A stretch of 64,000 bases of DNA from Vallitaleaceae bacterium 9-2. Lineage in GTDB: Bacteria > Bacillota > Clostridia > Lachnospirales > Vallitaleaceae. Made by a program: the position numbers and the translations under genes. The stretch's first letter is position 1, and every line of letters starts with the position of its first letter. The notes beneath the pieces are model-generated. The model was not told the origin of the DNA and ran no database searches. It was given only the letters and a program-made list of their open reading frames with translations. The stretch lies in contig CP121691.1 in assembly GCA_038396585.1 (NCBI GenBank), positions 1,860,001-1,924,000 of the forward strand, read 5' to 3'. Shown piece by piece: positions 18,107-27,064 of the stretch.

Positions 18107-19093
18107 GTTTTCAAATTTCTTTTCCCGGTTCATTAGCTCAGAGACGGCAATCTTAGGATTGCTTTGCTCAAACAAGACTTCATTCACCTTTTCGATAATC
18201 GGCATATCCACATCGTATTTTTTGGCTAATCCTAATGCTGCTTTTGCTGAATACACCCCTTCTACAACCATTTTCACTTCTTCAAGTGCTTCATCAAGGG
18301 TTTTGCCTTGACCAATAAGAATTCCCGCCCGTCGATTTCGACTGTGCATGGAGGTACAGGTAACAATCAAATCTCCGATACCCGACAGACCATTAAAGGT
18401 CATTGGATCGGCACCCATTTTTTCACCCAAGCGACTGATTTCAGAAATACCACGAGTCATGAGTGCTGCTTTTGTATTATCACCATAGCCCAAACCATCT
18501 GAAATACCTGCCGCTAGCGCTATGACATTTTTCAATGCGCCGCCAAGCTCTATTCCTAGTAAGTCAGAACTTCCATAAACACGAAAATTCTCATTCATGA
18601 AGGTATCTTGAACTTTTTTTACTACCGCATCGCTTTTTGATCCAACGACAACAGAGGTCGGAATCCCGCGGGCAACCTCTTCTGCATGAGAGGGTCCAGA
18701 TAAAACAGCAACTTCAGTATGAGGAATTTCATCTAAGATGACGTCTTCTAATGTTTTGAAACTTATATCTTCAATACCTTTAGCAACGTTGACAATAATT
18801 TGATCTGATGTTACAAATGGACACATTGCTTTTGCGGTCACACGTACAAAGCTTGAGGGAACAGCCATCACCAAAATCTCTTGCCCTTTGATGGCTTCTT
18901 CTAGATTCGATGTATAACGTAGTGTCTCTGGCAAAACAATTCCTGGAAGTTTTGCTGTATTTTCGTTATTTTTTTGTATTGCTTGAACTTCTTCCTCAAA
19001 TTTTGACCAAACGGTCACTGTATGTTGATTATCATCAAGCACCTTTGCTAAGGCACATCCCCAGCCTCCGGCACCGATTATACTTACGTTCAT
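18101..19093 (-). CDS. gpsA: Glycerol-3-phosphate dehydrogenase [NAD(P)+]
   Basis: GpsA reduces dihydroxyacetone phosphate to sn-glycerol 3-phosphate for phospholipid synthesis. The 330-residue protein has the Rossmann motif IGAGGWGCALA at residues 6-16, the catalytic ELGGALKNVIALAAGI region, and NTKAALMTRGI. The ATG is preceded by GAGGTGAG. It directly follows plsY, the acyltransferase that uses its product, so the two likely share a transcript. Confidence 0.96.
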   Translation of the reverse strand: MNVSIIGAGGWGCALAKVLDDNQHTVTVWSKFEEEVQAIQKNNENTAKLPGIVLPETLRYTSNLEEAIKGQEILVMAVPSSFVRVTAKAMCPFVTSDQIIVNVAKGIEDISFKTLEDVILDEIPHTEVAVLSGPSHAEEVARGIPTSVVVGSKSDAVVKKVQDTFMNENFRVYGSSDLLGIELGGALKNVIALAAGISDGLGYGDNTKAALMTRGISEISRLGEKMGADPMTFNGLSGIGDLIVTCTSMHSRNRRAGILIGQGKTLDEALEEVKMVVEGVYSAKAALGLAKKYDVDMPIIEKVNEVLFEQSNPKIAVSELMNREKKFENL

Positions 19094-19105
19094 ATTCTCA
19101 CCTCG

Positions 19106-19711
19106 TTATTCTTTACTTTTACTTCGTCCAATTTTATTTTCATTCCCATTAAGTAAGCGTTTGATGTTGGCGCGATGCTGATAAATCGCCAGAAGCATGA
19201 GGGTCAAACTTACGCCGAAAACTTCTATATTCATTCCTTTAAACAAATAGAATAATACGGGCATCAGAATGGCCATCAACAAAGAACCTACAGATACATA
19301 TCTTGTAATAAAGATAACTAAAGCCATCAACAGCATCATGATCAATCCGGCGCGATAATCAACAGCATAGATAAGCCCAAGGGTTGAAGCAATACCTTTA
19401 CCCCCTTTGAATTTCAAAAATACCGGCCAATTATGACCAAGGATAACCCCTAAACCAGCATAAATCGCTATGGATATATCTCCGTCTGCCCATTGATAAA
19501 TAATATAGTAAGCTACAATCGCTTTTAATAAATCACCGATAAAGGTTAATCCACCAAGTTTCCACCCCATAACGCGAATGGCATTTGTCGTACCTGAATT
19601 TTTACTTCCATACTCTCGAATATCAATATGTTCTTTAAAGTGACCAATTAAATAAGCAAAATTAATACAACCGATAAAATATCCAAGGATTACGGCAACT
19701 ATTCGCAGCAT
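19106..19711 (-). CDS. plsY: Glycerol-3-phosphate acyltransferase PlsY
   Basis: PlsY is an integral membrane enzyme that acylates glycerol 3-phosphate with acyl phosphate, the first step of phospholipid synthesis in most Gram-positive bacteria. The 201-residue protein has about five membrane segments and three conserved motifs: GSKNSGTTNAIRVMG, GHNWPVFLKFKGGKGIAS, and a later loop near the C-terminus. The start at 19711 follows AAAGGAG; an upstream frame is ignored. It sits between der and gpsA, the usual Firmicute order. Confidence 0.96.
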   Translation of the reverse strand: MLRIVAVILGYFIGCINFAYLIGHFKEHIDIREYGSKNSGTTNAIRVMGWKLGGLTFIGDLLKAIVAYYIIYQWADGDISIAIYAGLGVILGHNWPVFLKFKGGKGIASTLGLIYAVDYRAGLIMMLLMALVIFITRYVSVGSLLMAILMPVLFYLFKGMNIEVFGVSLTLMLLAIYQHRANIKRLLNGNENKIGRSKSKE

Positions 19712-19712
19712 A

Positions 19713-21041
19713 TTACTTCTCCTTTCGTTCCCTTGCAATTAAGCGAATTGGAGTTCCTTTAAAGCCAAAAGCTTCACGAATTTGGTTTTCAATATAGCGT
19801 GTATATGAAAAATGCATTAATTCCTTGTCATTGATAAATAAAATAAATGTTGGCGGCTTAATGGATACTTGTGTCATATAGTATATTTTAAGGCGCTTTC
19901 CTTTGTCAGAAGGCGGTTGATTCATTGCCATGGCATCATAAAGAATCTCATTCATAACCCCGGTTTGAACACGCATGGATTGATTTTGAATGACCATATC
20001 AATTGTCTCAAAGAGTTTATTAATACGAAGACCTGTCACTGCTGATATAAAAACAATCGGTGCATAGGTCATATACGCAAGGGTTGTTTGAATGGAATCT
20101 AAGAAACGATACATTGTCTTGTCATCCTTTTCAAGTGCATCCCATTTGTTTACAACAATAACGGCTCCTTTGCCTCGGTCATGGGCAATTCCAGCTATTT
20201 TTGCATCTTGTTCTGTAATGCCTTCTGTTGCATCAATCATAATAAGTACTAAATCCGACTTTTCTACGCTAGCTACAGTTCGAACAATTGAATAGCGCTC
20301 CAAATCTTCTTTGATCTTATTTTTTCGACGAAGTCCCGCTGTATCAATAAGGCGATACTGTTTGTCATCGTAGGTAATCAAAGTATCTATGGCATCCCGT
20401 GTTGTTCCTGCGATATCACTGACAATCAATCGATTTTCGCCTAAGATCTTATTAATTAACGAAGATTTTCCTACATTGGGTTTTCCCACAATAGCGATGC
20501 TTGGGATTTCATCTTCTTCATCATCTTGCGCACTAGCATCAATGATAAAGTGCTCTACAACTGCATCCAACATATCGCCAAGTCCTTGTGCATTGGATGC
20601 GGCAACCGGATGCGGTTCGCCTAAACCAAGATTATAAAACTCAAAAACATCATATTGATATTTTTTAAAGGAGTCTACTTTGTTAACACATAAAACAATA
20701 GGTTTATTTGAGCGTCTAAGCATGTCAGCAACTTTTGCATCGGAATCAGTAAGTCCTGTCTGAACATCCACCATAAAGATAATTACATCGGCAGTTTCAA
20801 TGGCAATCTCAGCTTGAGTACGCATATGGCTCAAAATCAAATCTTGACTATCAGGTTCTATTCCTCCGGTATCAATTAATGTAAAATCATAGTTTAACCA
20901 TGATACATCTGCATATATACGGTCACGTGTTACACCTGGTGTATCTTTTACTATGGAAATATTCTCTCCTGCCAATCGGTTAAATAGCGTTGACTTTCCA
21001 ACGTTTGGTCTACCAACCACAGCAACTATCGGTTTACTCAT
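19713..21041 (-). CDS. der: GTPase Der (EngA), 50S assembly
   Basis: Der is an essential double GTPase required for 50S subunit biogenesis. Two G domains are visible: [12 protein letters not shown] with DTGGIE and NKVD, then [13 protein letters not shown] with DTAGLR and NKWD. A C-terminal KH-like domain follows. I use the ATG at 21041 (442 residues), after AAGGAG. The preceding in-frame TTG is less likely. The start overlaps the DUF512 gene by eight bases. Confidence 0.97.
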   Translation of the reverse strand: MSKPIVAVVGRPNVGKSTLFNRLAGENISIVKDTPGVTRDRIYADVSWLNYDFTLIDTGGIEPDSQDLILSHMRTQAEIAIETADVIIFMVDVQTGLTDSDAKVADMLRRSNKPIVLCVNKVDSFKKYQYDVFEFYNLGLGEPHPVAASNAQGLGDMLDAVVEHFIIDASAQDDEEDEIPSIAIVGKPNVGKSSLINKILGENRLIVSDIAGTTRDAIDTLITYDDKQYRLIDTAGLRRKNKIKEDLERYSIVRTVASVEKSDLVLIMIDATEGITEQDAKIAGIAHDRGKGAVIVVNKWDALEKDDKTMYRFLDSIQTTLAYMTYAPIVFISAVTGLRINKLFETIDMVIQNQSMRVQTGVMNEILYDAMAMNQPPSDKGKRLKIYYMTQVSIKPPTFILFINDKELMHFSYTRYIENQIREAFGFKGTPIRLIARERKEK

Positions 21042-22374
21042 ATTCAATCTCCTTACCCGTCATTACATTAAATAATAGAGTACCATCAATACGTATGGGA
21101 ACAACTTTTGTATTTAATGCTTCACTTAATTCTTCTAAAGTAATATCATCTAAAAAAATCTCTTCATCTGATTTTAACATATTATCAGGGATATATACAC
21201 ATTCACCTAAATCAAATGTAGCGCATTGTTTAATAATATCTTGTCCTGTCACAAGTCCGGACACTGTAATTCTTGGTCCGAAAAAATTGTTTTCAATTCC
21301 AAAAACTTGTGTTTGAGTTGTAATCGCCTCTATATCTCGAACCTGCATACTAAATTGTTCCATAACTGGCTGAAACAATTTTCCTGAGATCATACTGATT
21401 TTTTTATAACGATTGTTTTTTTCTGCATCAAAGCTATAGCCCTTGATTGCTTCTTGAAATTCATTTTTTAATAGACGTGTCATTCCTACGCCATTTTCAT
21501 ATTGCAGATATCCATCATACGTCTTTTCACTTGGAACATCTTGACCTGCCAAAAAATAAAACTCATCGGCAGCATGAATAAAATGTGAACCACTTTGTTC
21601 ATAAAATTGACGTTGATACTTTTCAACCAGTTCAACCACTTGCTTGGCATCTTCAGACGTAAATGGCTCCAACTTTTCCAGATGGTCTCTATATTTGGAC
21701 AAACCAACGGGTACAATGGATACACTCTGAAGATGTGGTGCATATTGATACATTTTACGGATGGAATAATCCAACTCCTCTTGATCATTGATTCCTTTGC
21801 ACAGAACGATTTGACCATTCATGGTAATTCCGGCTGCATATAGCTGGTCCATATAATCAATAAGCTTGTCTGCAAACCGATTATGCAACATGGCTTTACG
21901 CAGCTCCATATTCATTGTATGAATCGAAATATTAATCGGAGAGAGTTTATATTCAATAATGCGTCGAAAATCTTTGTCTTTCATATTTGTCATGGTAATA
22001 TAGTTACCTTGTAAAAACGACAGACGTGCATCATCATCTTTAAAATACATTGTCTCACGCATACCCGGAGGCAATTGATCAATAAAACAAAAAACACATT
22101 TATTGTGGCAGGATTTATAGTCATCCATCAGACCAGACTCAAATTCAATACCTAATGTATCATAGGCTTCTTTTTCGATAAATAATTCCCATTCTTCGTT
22201 TGTTGAGGATCGATACACAATAAGTTCTATTTCTTCATCGTTTTCAATATAACGATAATCAAGAACATCCTCTATTTCTTGACCATTGATTGAAATCAAT
22301 TCATCACCTGGCATAAGTTCTAATTCCTCAGCAATGCTGTCTTTTTCAATGGATTTGATAATATGTTTGCTCAT
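21034..22374 (-). CDS. DUF512 protein: PDZ plus radical SAM-like domain
   Basis: The 446-residue protein starts with a PDZ-like segment ([18 protein letters not shown]) followed by a radical SAM-type cysteine cluster CHNKCVFC near residue 92. A C-terminal DUF512 domain contains GLVTGQDII. This architecture is widespread in Clostridia and nearly always lies next to der, but its function is not established to my knowledge. The cysteine spacing is C-x3-C-x2-C, and the motif GNYITMTNM follows. AGAGGTG precedes the ATG. The gene overlaps der, suggesting coupled translation and perhaps a link to ribosome assembly, which is inference. Confidence 0.88.
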   Translation of the reverse strand: MSKHIIKSIEKDSIAEELELMPGDELISINGQEIEDVLDYRYIENDEEIELIVYRSSTNEEWELFIEKEAYDTLGIEFESGLMDDYKSCHNKCVFCFIDQLPPGMRETMYFKDDDARLSFLQGNYITMTNMKDKDFRRIIEYKLSPINISIHTMNMELRKAMLHNRFADKLIDYMDQLYAAGITMNGQIVLCKGINDQEELDYSIRKMYQYAPHLQSVSIVPVGLSKYRDHLEKLEPFTSEDAKQVVELVEKYQRQFYEQSGSHFIHAADEFYFLAGQDVPSEKTYDGYLQYENGVGMTRLLKNEFQEAIKGYSFDAEKNNRYKKISMISGKLFQPVMEQFSMQVRDIEAITTQTQVFGIENNFFGPRITVSGLVTGQDIIKQCATFDLGECVYIPDNMLKSDEEIFLDDITLEELSEALNTKVVPIRIDGTLLFNVMTGKEIEYE

Positions 22375-22384
22375 AGTACACCTC

Positions 22385-23182
22385 TTATCTTAGAGCGAAT
22401 ATTGCAACGTGACTTCCTCTTGATGCACCCATGCGTCGATGTGAGAAAAATAATTCATCATGGCAAGATGTACATAATGAACTCACTTCAATATTTGACG
22501 CCTTAACACCTGCTTCTTTAAACATCAATTGATTGGCTAATTTTAAATTCAGCATATATTTTTCCGAGTTCTTAGGTGTGGGAGACATAATCTTTGCTAT
22601 TATATCATCATTAAAGGATAAATCAAACTCTTTTTTTACATCTTTGGATACTTCATAACAACATTGACCAATGGCAGGACCAATACCTATTAGCACTTCT
22701 TCTGGATTTGTCCCATAATGTTGTCGCATTTGATCCAAGGTTTTTAATCCAATCTTTTTTACGGTACCTCGCCATCCACTATGGCTTAGAGCGATGGCCT
22801 GATGTATCGGATCATAAAAAAATAAAGGAACACAGTCTGCATAAAATGTCGTAAGCCCAACCCCCGGCTTATCTGTCATCAGTCCATCAACGCCCTTTAT
22901 CTGACTTTTTTTGGTGATTCCCATACCTAAATGACGTTCATCTACAGCCATAACTACATCTGAATGTATTTGATCAGATAAAACCAGTTGTTGTGTAGAT
23001 AATCCTAATGTTTTTGTGACACGGCGGTAGTTTTCGATGACATTTTCCTCTGCATCACCTCGGTTAAACCCCATATTAAGGGAAGCAAAAGCTCCTTGAC
23101 TTGCCCCCTCTAGTCGTGTTGTATATCCATGGGTTATATGTTTATGTTGTTTAAAAAGTTCAAATTCAATCAAGTTATTCAT
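22385..23182 (-). CDS. pgeF: Peptidoglycan editing factor / purine nucleoside phosphorylase, YfiH family
   Basis: This 265-residue protein belongs to the multicopper-oxidase-like YfiH/LACC1 family. Members have been reported as purine nucleoside phosphorylases and, in E. coli, as an editing factor for peptidoglycan precursors. Conserved pieces are HGYTTR, ADCVPLFFYDP, LSHSGWRGT (metal-binding His) and the SLCTSCH motif near the C-terminus. The start at 23182 (MNNLIEFELF) overlaps yraN by eight bases. Upstream in-frame codons lie inside yraN and are not used. Which activity dominates here is unknown. Confidence 0.9.
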   Translation of the reverse strand: MNNLIEFELFKQHKHITHGYTTRLEGASQGAFASLNMGFNRGDAEENVIENYRRVTKTLGLSTQQLVLSDQIHSDVVMAVDERHLGMGITKKSQIKGVDGLMTDKPGVGLTTFYADCVPLFFYDPIHQAIALSHSGWRGTVKKIGLKTLDQMRQHYGTNPEEVLIGIGPAIGQCCYEVSKDVKKEFDLSFNDDIIAKIMSPTPKNSEKYMLNLKLANQLMFKEAGVKASNIEVSSLCTSCHDELFFSHRRMGASRGSHVAIFALR

Positions 23183-23525
23183 GATAATCAAATGCTCCTT
23201 TATGGTATTCCAATGTATCGCCAATCCAACAGGCAACGTCAAATCGAATAGGACAATCAAACTTTTGTGTGTTTTTAATATACCAAATGGCCGTTTGAAT
23301 GATTTTATGTTGCTTACGATAATCAACCGCTTGAGAAGGGTGTCCATAATTTAGTGATGTTCGATATTTAACTTCAATAAAAACCAGATAGTTTTTATCT
23401 TGTGCAATAATATCGACTTCTCCACATTTACAGCGATAATTCATTTCAAGAATCTTCATAGAATGGTTTTTAATATAGTCGCTTGTTTTCTCTTCATAGA
23501 TTGTCCCTAATTCACGTTTGTTCAT
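23175..23525 (-). CDS. YraN/UPF0102 nuclease-like protein
   Basis: This 116-residue member of UPF0102 has an endonuclease-like fold resembling Holliday-junction resolvases. It shows GTIYEEKTSDYI, the acidic EVDIIAQD, and FIEVKYRTSLNYGHPSQAV, where D, E and K match a PD-(D/E)xK arrangement. The biological role is not established. It lies downstream of the flhB-like gene and upstream of pgeF, in the rnhB cluster common to Clostridia. Confidence 0.88.
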   Translation of the reverse strand: MNKRELGTIYEEKTSDYIKNHSMKILEMNYRCKCGEVDIIAQDKNYLVFIEVKYRTSLNYGHPSQAVDYRKQHKIIQTAIWYIKNTQKFDCPIRFDVACWIGDTLEYHKGAFDYHE

Positions 23526-23526
23526 T

Positions 23527-23796
23527 TTACACCATCTTATCTTTCAGTTTATCTAAATCCGAAACAAAAATCATGATCTGTGCAACAATCTGATATAGTT
23601 CTTCCGGTATTTGGTCACCAAGGTCTAACCGACTTAATTCCTCAGCAAGTTCGGGGTCTTTATAAATGGGCACATCCGATTCAATCGCTTTTTCCAAAAT
23701 GTTTTGTGCAACAATCCCCTTGCCGCTAGCAAGTATATTCGGTGCTTGATCGCCTGGAGTGTATCCAATGGCTGTTGCTTTTTTTCGTTGTTTCAT
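23527..23796 (-). CDS. FlhB C-terminal-like protein (YlqH/FlhX type)
   Basis: The 89-residue protein matches the cytoplasmic C-terminal domain of the flagellar export switch FlhB, as in Bacillus YlqH. AIGYTPGDQAPNILASGKG aligns with the region just after the cleavage site, and GDQIPEELYQIVAQIM is the conserved end. The NPTH autocleavage motif and the membrane domain are absent, so it resembles the pre-cleaved fragment. Beside it lies a FliK-like protein. In FlhB the corresponding fragment contacts FliK, so the two genes may act together, which is inference. Confidence 0.9.
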   Translation of the reverse strand: MKQRKKATAIGYTPGDQAPNILASGKGIVAQNILEKAIESDVPIYKDPELAEELSRLDLGDQIPEELYQIVAQIMIFVSDLDKLKDKMV

Positions 23797-23800
23797 TTTA

Positions 23801-25330
23801 TCACGCCCTTACATCAAAAGTAAATCGCTTTGGCTCTGTTTTGGTTTTTTGGGGGTCAAAATATTCACGGATTTCCTGTACATCTGCATCGTGTAAACGT
23901 ATTCCCAGCCCAACGATATTAAAGGATTGGTTAATCAGTTGTTTATACAGTTGCGTTGTATTTTCTTGCAATAACGTCTCCGTATCTTGTCCATCAACAT
24001 AAAATGTTATATCGACATTTTTCATGTGTTTTGCAATATATATATCCATATGCCCAAGATTTCTAAAATCTAGGCGTAACAAAGCAGTGATTCTTTCATC
24101 TGAATTTTTTCGCGTTCCTTTTTTATTCATTATATAAAGTTGACTATTAATAAATTGTTGATTTAGCATAATCGGCAAATGAATGAATTGATAATTTTGC
24201 TGTAGCTGATTCATAACATCCATTCCCGTCTTTAATTGTTGTGCCTGTTTTAAGACCTTTTCACCAGAGCTGTTGAGCTCTTGTTGACTTGCCGTCTCAA
24301 TCAAATCACTTAAACGTTCATACACTTTATTAAAATGCTTTGAAATACGTTCATGCTGTTCCAAATCTTTTCGACCAAGAAGGAGGTTTTGGTTTAACAC
24401 CTGTTCTGTTAGACGTTGGGCTAATGTTTCCTTTATATGTTCTTTTTCTATAGGAAGTGCTTCAAAAAAATCTAGTAATCCTTGAAGCGTTTTTACATTC
24501 TTCAACTGAGTTAAAGCGTCAGAAAGCACAGTTTGGTCTTTGGCGGATAGTTGAGGAAGAACCTGTTGTCTAAGGGTCGTCTCAACCTGTTCAAGCTGTT
24601 GTGGATGAATGGGTTCGTTTTGGTGAACCTCTTGTCCTTCTACAAGCGCTAAAGCGCTCTTAAGCATTAAGTGCGATGAAGGATTGTCTCGAACAAGTGC
24701 TTCCAAGAGCATAAAAACCTGGGGTTCTTTTATTGCCTGAGAAGCCATTTGACTAAAGGAAGCTAATGCTTTTGACATATTTTGTTGATCCGCTAGCAAA
24801 GAATCTATATGTTGTATGGATTCTTTAGAAATTATGACATCGTTTTTTTCCATAAAAATCAGGGTTTCTAATTTTGCTTCAGGAAACCGTTTGACAAATC
24901 GATGCATTTGCAGAACACTTTCTTTATTGACTGGCATACTGTTTTCTAATAACGCTTTCACAATATCCATATTTTCAGACGTTTGGTCAAGACCTGCATT
25001 AGAAAGAATTTGGGCGCTATTAAGTTCAAGCGTTTGCTCTTGAATGATTGGCTTTAAGGTCAATTGGTCCTGCGTAGAATCTTTTACTTCAAACAATAAA
25101 TTGTCACCTATTTTAAATGGCATTGCTTCTAACATTTTTGCACTCATCTGTTGACCGTTTAATAATTGAATCGTTACTCTACTTTGTAGAATATCTAAAA
25201 TTTTCCCTTCAAGTATCTGCCCTTTTTCAGGTAATATATATTTTCCTGTCATTGCCATTGTCTTTGATGTTTTTGCTGAAGTATTCGATTTATCCGATGG
25301 GTTTAATATATTTGAAATATCAATACGCAA
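23801..25330 (-). CDS. FliK-like hook-length-control domain protein (YlqG-like)
   Basis: This 509-residue protein has no confident named function. The first ~80 residues suggest a small beta domain (GQILEGKILDILQ, then VTIQLLNGQQMSAK), the middle is helical and Gln-rich, and the C-terminal ~100 residues resemble the FliK C-terminal domain (LDFRNLGHMDIYIAK, then TFYVDGQDTETLLQ). The start is TTG 25330, seven bases after AAGGAG; the longer frame to 25387 lacks a site. It is followed four bases later by the FlhB-like gene. Confidence 0.72.
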   Translation of the reverse strand: MRIDISNILNPSDKSNTSAKTSKTMAMTGKYILPEKGQILEGKILDILQSRVTIQLLNGQQMSAKMLEAMPFKIGDNLLFEVKDSTQDQLTLKPIIQEQTLELNSAQILSNAGLDQTSENMDIVKALLENSMPVNKESVLQMHRFVKRFPEAKLETLIFMEKNDVIISKESIQHIDSLLADQQNMSKALASFSQMASQAIKEPQVFMLLEALVRDNPSSHLMLKSALALVEGQEVHQNEPIHPQQLEQVETTLRQQVLPQLSAKDQTVLSDALTQLKNVKTLQGLLDFFEALPIEKEHIKETLAQRLTEQVLNQNLLLGRKDLEQHERISKHFNKVYERLSDLIETASQQELNSSGEKVLKQAQQLKTGMDVMNQLQQNYQFIHLPIMLNQQFINSQLYIMNKKGTRKNSDERITALLRLDFRNLGHMDIYIAKHMKNVDITFYVDGQDTETLLQENTTQLYKQLINQSFNIVGLGIRLHDADVQEIREYFDPQKTKTEPKRFTFDVRA

Positions 25331-25341
25331 TAGATCACTCC

Positions 25342-26106
25342 TTAATGAACAAAATTTTTGATGAAGCTCTTTCGATGAATAGGGCATGGGCCTATGTTCT
25401 TCAATTGTTTAATATGCTCTGCTGAACCGTACCCTTTGTTACTCTTAAACCCATACTCTGGATAGAGTTCATCGTACGCAAGCATCAAACGATCTCGTGT
25501 CACTTTTGCTAAAATACTCGCCGCCGCAATCGATAAGCTTTTGGAATCCCCTTGAATTATTTTAGTCTGTGGAATAGAGACATCAGGGATGATAACCGCA
25601 TCGTTAAGCAAATGATCCGGTGCGACCTGACACTGATTAATCGCATGTTGCATTGCTTTATAGGTTGCTTGCAAAATGTTGATTGAATCAATATCTTCTT
25701 CTGATACAACGCCGATTCCATACGCCGTTGCCCGCTGGATGATTTCTTCGTATAATGCATCTCTTTTTTGGGAAGTTAATTTTTTAGAATCATCTATATA
25801 TAATATCGGATCTTTTGGATTTAAAATAACTACTGCCGCGACAACGGGTCCTGCTAAAGGCCCACGACCTGCTTCATCAATCCCGCCAACACAATAGTCT
25901 AAAGGCAATTGACGTTCATATTCAAGCATACTCTCTACACGCGCCACTTCATCTATGTATGCCTGCTTATCTTTTTGGGCGCGCTTTACCAAATGAATAA
26001 CACCCTTTCTTGTATCCTCTCGGTAAGTCTGAATAAACTGATCAAGTTCTTCTGTCGAAGTCCTTGCTAAAATTTCTTTGATTGATGTAATGGATTCTGG
26101 CTTCAA
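25342..26106 (-). CDS. rnhB: Ribonuclease HII
   Basis: RNase HII removes ribonucleotides and RNA primers from DNA. The catalytic carboxylates are visible in GGIDEAGRGPLAGPVVAA (Asp and Glu), IDDSKKL, and the later ILAKVTRD region. A ~75-residue N-terminal extension is helical, as in many Firmicute RnhB. I place the start at TTG 26106 (254 residues), five bases after AAAGGAG. A GTG at 26127 inside pheA is the alternative. It follows pheA with a slight gap. Confidence 0.95.
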   Translation of the reverse strand: MKPESITSIKEILARTSTEELDQFIQTYREDTRKGVIHLVKRAQKDKQAYIDEVARVESMLEYERQLPLDYCVGGIDEAGRGPLAGPVVAAVVILNPKDPILYIDDSKKLTSQKRDALYEEIIQRATAYGIGVVSEEDIDSINILQATYKAMQHAINQCQVAPDHLLNDAVIIPDVSIPQTKIIQGDSKSLSIAAASILAKVTRDRLMLAYDELYPEYGFKSNKGYGSAEHIKQLKNIGPCPIHRKSFIKNFVH

Positions 26107-26116
26107 AATATCTCCT

Positions 26117-26947
26117 TTATTTGACACGATAATATGATCCTAGGACAACAACATTATATTCATTCATTACTTTAATAACAGCTGCCCTAACTTTTTCATT
26201 GCGCTGATAACACCCTTCTACATCAATAAAAAAGTTATAGTTTCCGAGTCCTTTTTTTGTTGGACGTGATATAATGGATACTAAGTTTATTTGTTCTTTG
26301 GCAAAGACATTCAAAATGTCTACAAGTAGACCCGGTCGATCTTGGTCGTCATGAATAACCAACAGTGTTTTCCATTCTTTGCTTGGGTTGATTTCTTCAT
26401 TATGGTGTGTTGCCAAAACAATAAATCGCGTCTCATTTTCAAGGGAATCTGCAACATCATCCAACTCTAACATAAACGATTGATCTTGGTGTAAAAAATG
26501 CATTGGAACAATTGCACCGTCTGTACGCATTCCTTCATTAAGTTTTTGGTAAGATGCAGAGTTACTTTGCGTTGTAATGATTTGATCTTCTCGAAAATTT
26601 TCCAAAAAATCCAGACATTGATTTTGCGTCTTAAATTGTGTAAAGACTCGGTCTACGTCAGAAAGTTTTTCCGTATTCGCAATAAATCCAAAACGTATAG
26701 GAAGTACAATCTCATGAATAATTTTAAGTTTTGAATGTGTGAGTAAATCTAGGATAATTTGAACAAATCCATCCAGTGTATTTTCAATTGGAATAACTCC
26801 ATATGTACATTCTGTTCCTATTGCATCTAATGTTTTACGCATTGAAGAGTAATAATTTAATTCACCGCTTAACCCTTGACAGTGCATATATTCTTTGGCC
26901 GCTTTTTCTGTATATGTACCCTTTGGCCCAAGGACTGCTATATTCAT
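26117..26947 (-). CDS. pheA: Prephenate dehydratase
   Basis: PheA converts prephenate to phenylpyruvate in phenylalanine synthesis. The 276-residue monofunctional form starts with LGPKGTYTEKAA, contains GVIPIENTLDGFVQ, and has a C-terminal ACT domain (LLVIHDDQDRPGLLVDIL) with the Phe-binding ESRP-like SIISRPTKKGLGNYNFFID. No mutase domain is attached. The chorismate mutase in this window is fused to cytidylate kinase at 30991-32025. The start has AGTAGGT upstream and faces yprB divergently. Confidence 0.95.
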   Translation of the reverse strand: MNIAVLGPKGTYTEKAAKEYMHCQGLSGELNYYSSMRKTLDAIGTECTYGVIPIENTLDGFVQIILDLLTHSKLKIIHEIVLPIRFGFIANTEKLSDVDRVFTQFKTQNQCLDFLENFREDQIITTQSNSASYQKLNEGMRTDGAIVPMHFLHQDQSFMLELDDVADSLENETRFIVLATHHNEEINPSKEWKTLLVIHDDQDRPGLLVDILNVFAKEQINLVSIISRPTKKGLGNYNFFIDVEGCYQRNEKVRAAVIKVMNEYNVVVLGSYYRVK

Positions 26948-26998
26948 AGTTTACCTACTTTCATTAATGTTCTGCTTTGTTCTATTGTTTATTATACA

Positions 26999-27027
26999 TT
27001 GAAATCTTTTATCATACAACGTATAAT
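26999..27027 (+). promoter_or_regulatory. yprB promoter, overlapping a divergent -10
   Basis: The plus strand shows TTGAAA (26999-27004), 17 bases, then TATAAT (27022-27027). On the opposite strand TATAAT (26991-26996) could serve pheA, though its -35 is weak. The two promoters would overlap. Confidence 0.75.
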
Positions 27028-27064
27028 AGATAAGATGTTATTCGTTGTTTTGAAAGGATATGTC

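Noticed and set aside
22385-23347. Longer pgeF with 55 extra N-terminal residues
   Set aside because: The extension lies inside yraN in another frame and does not resemble the family.
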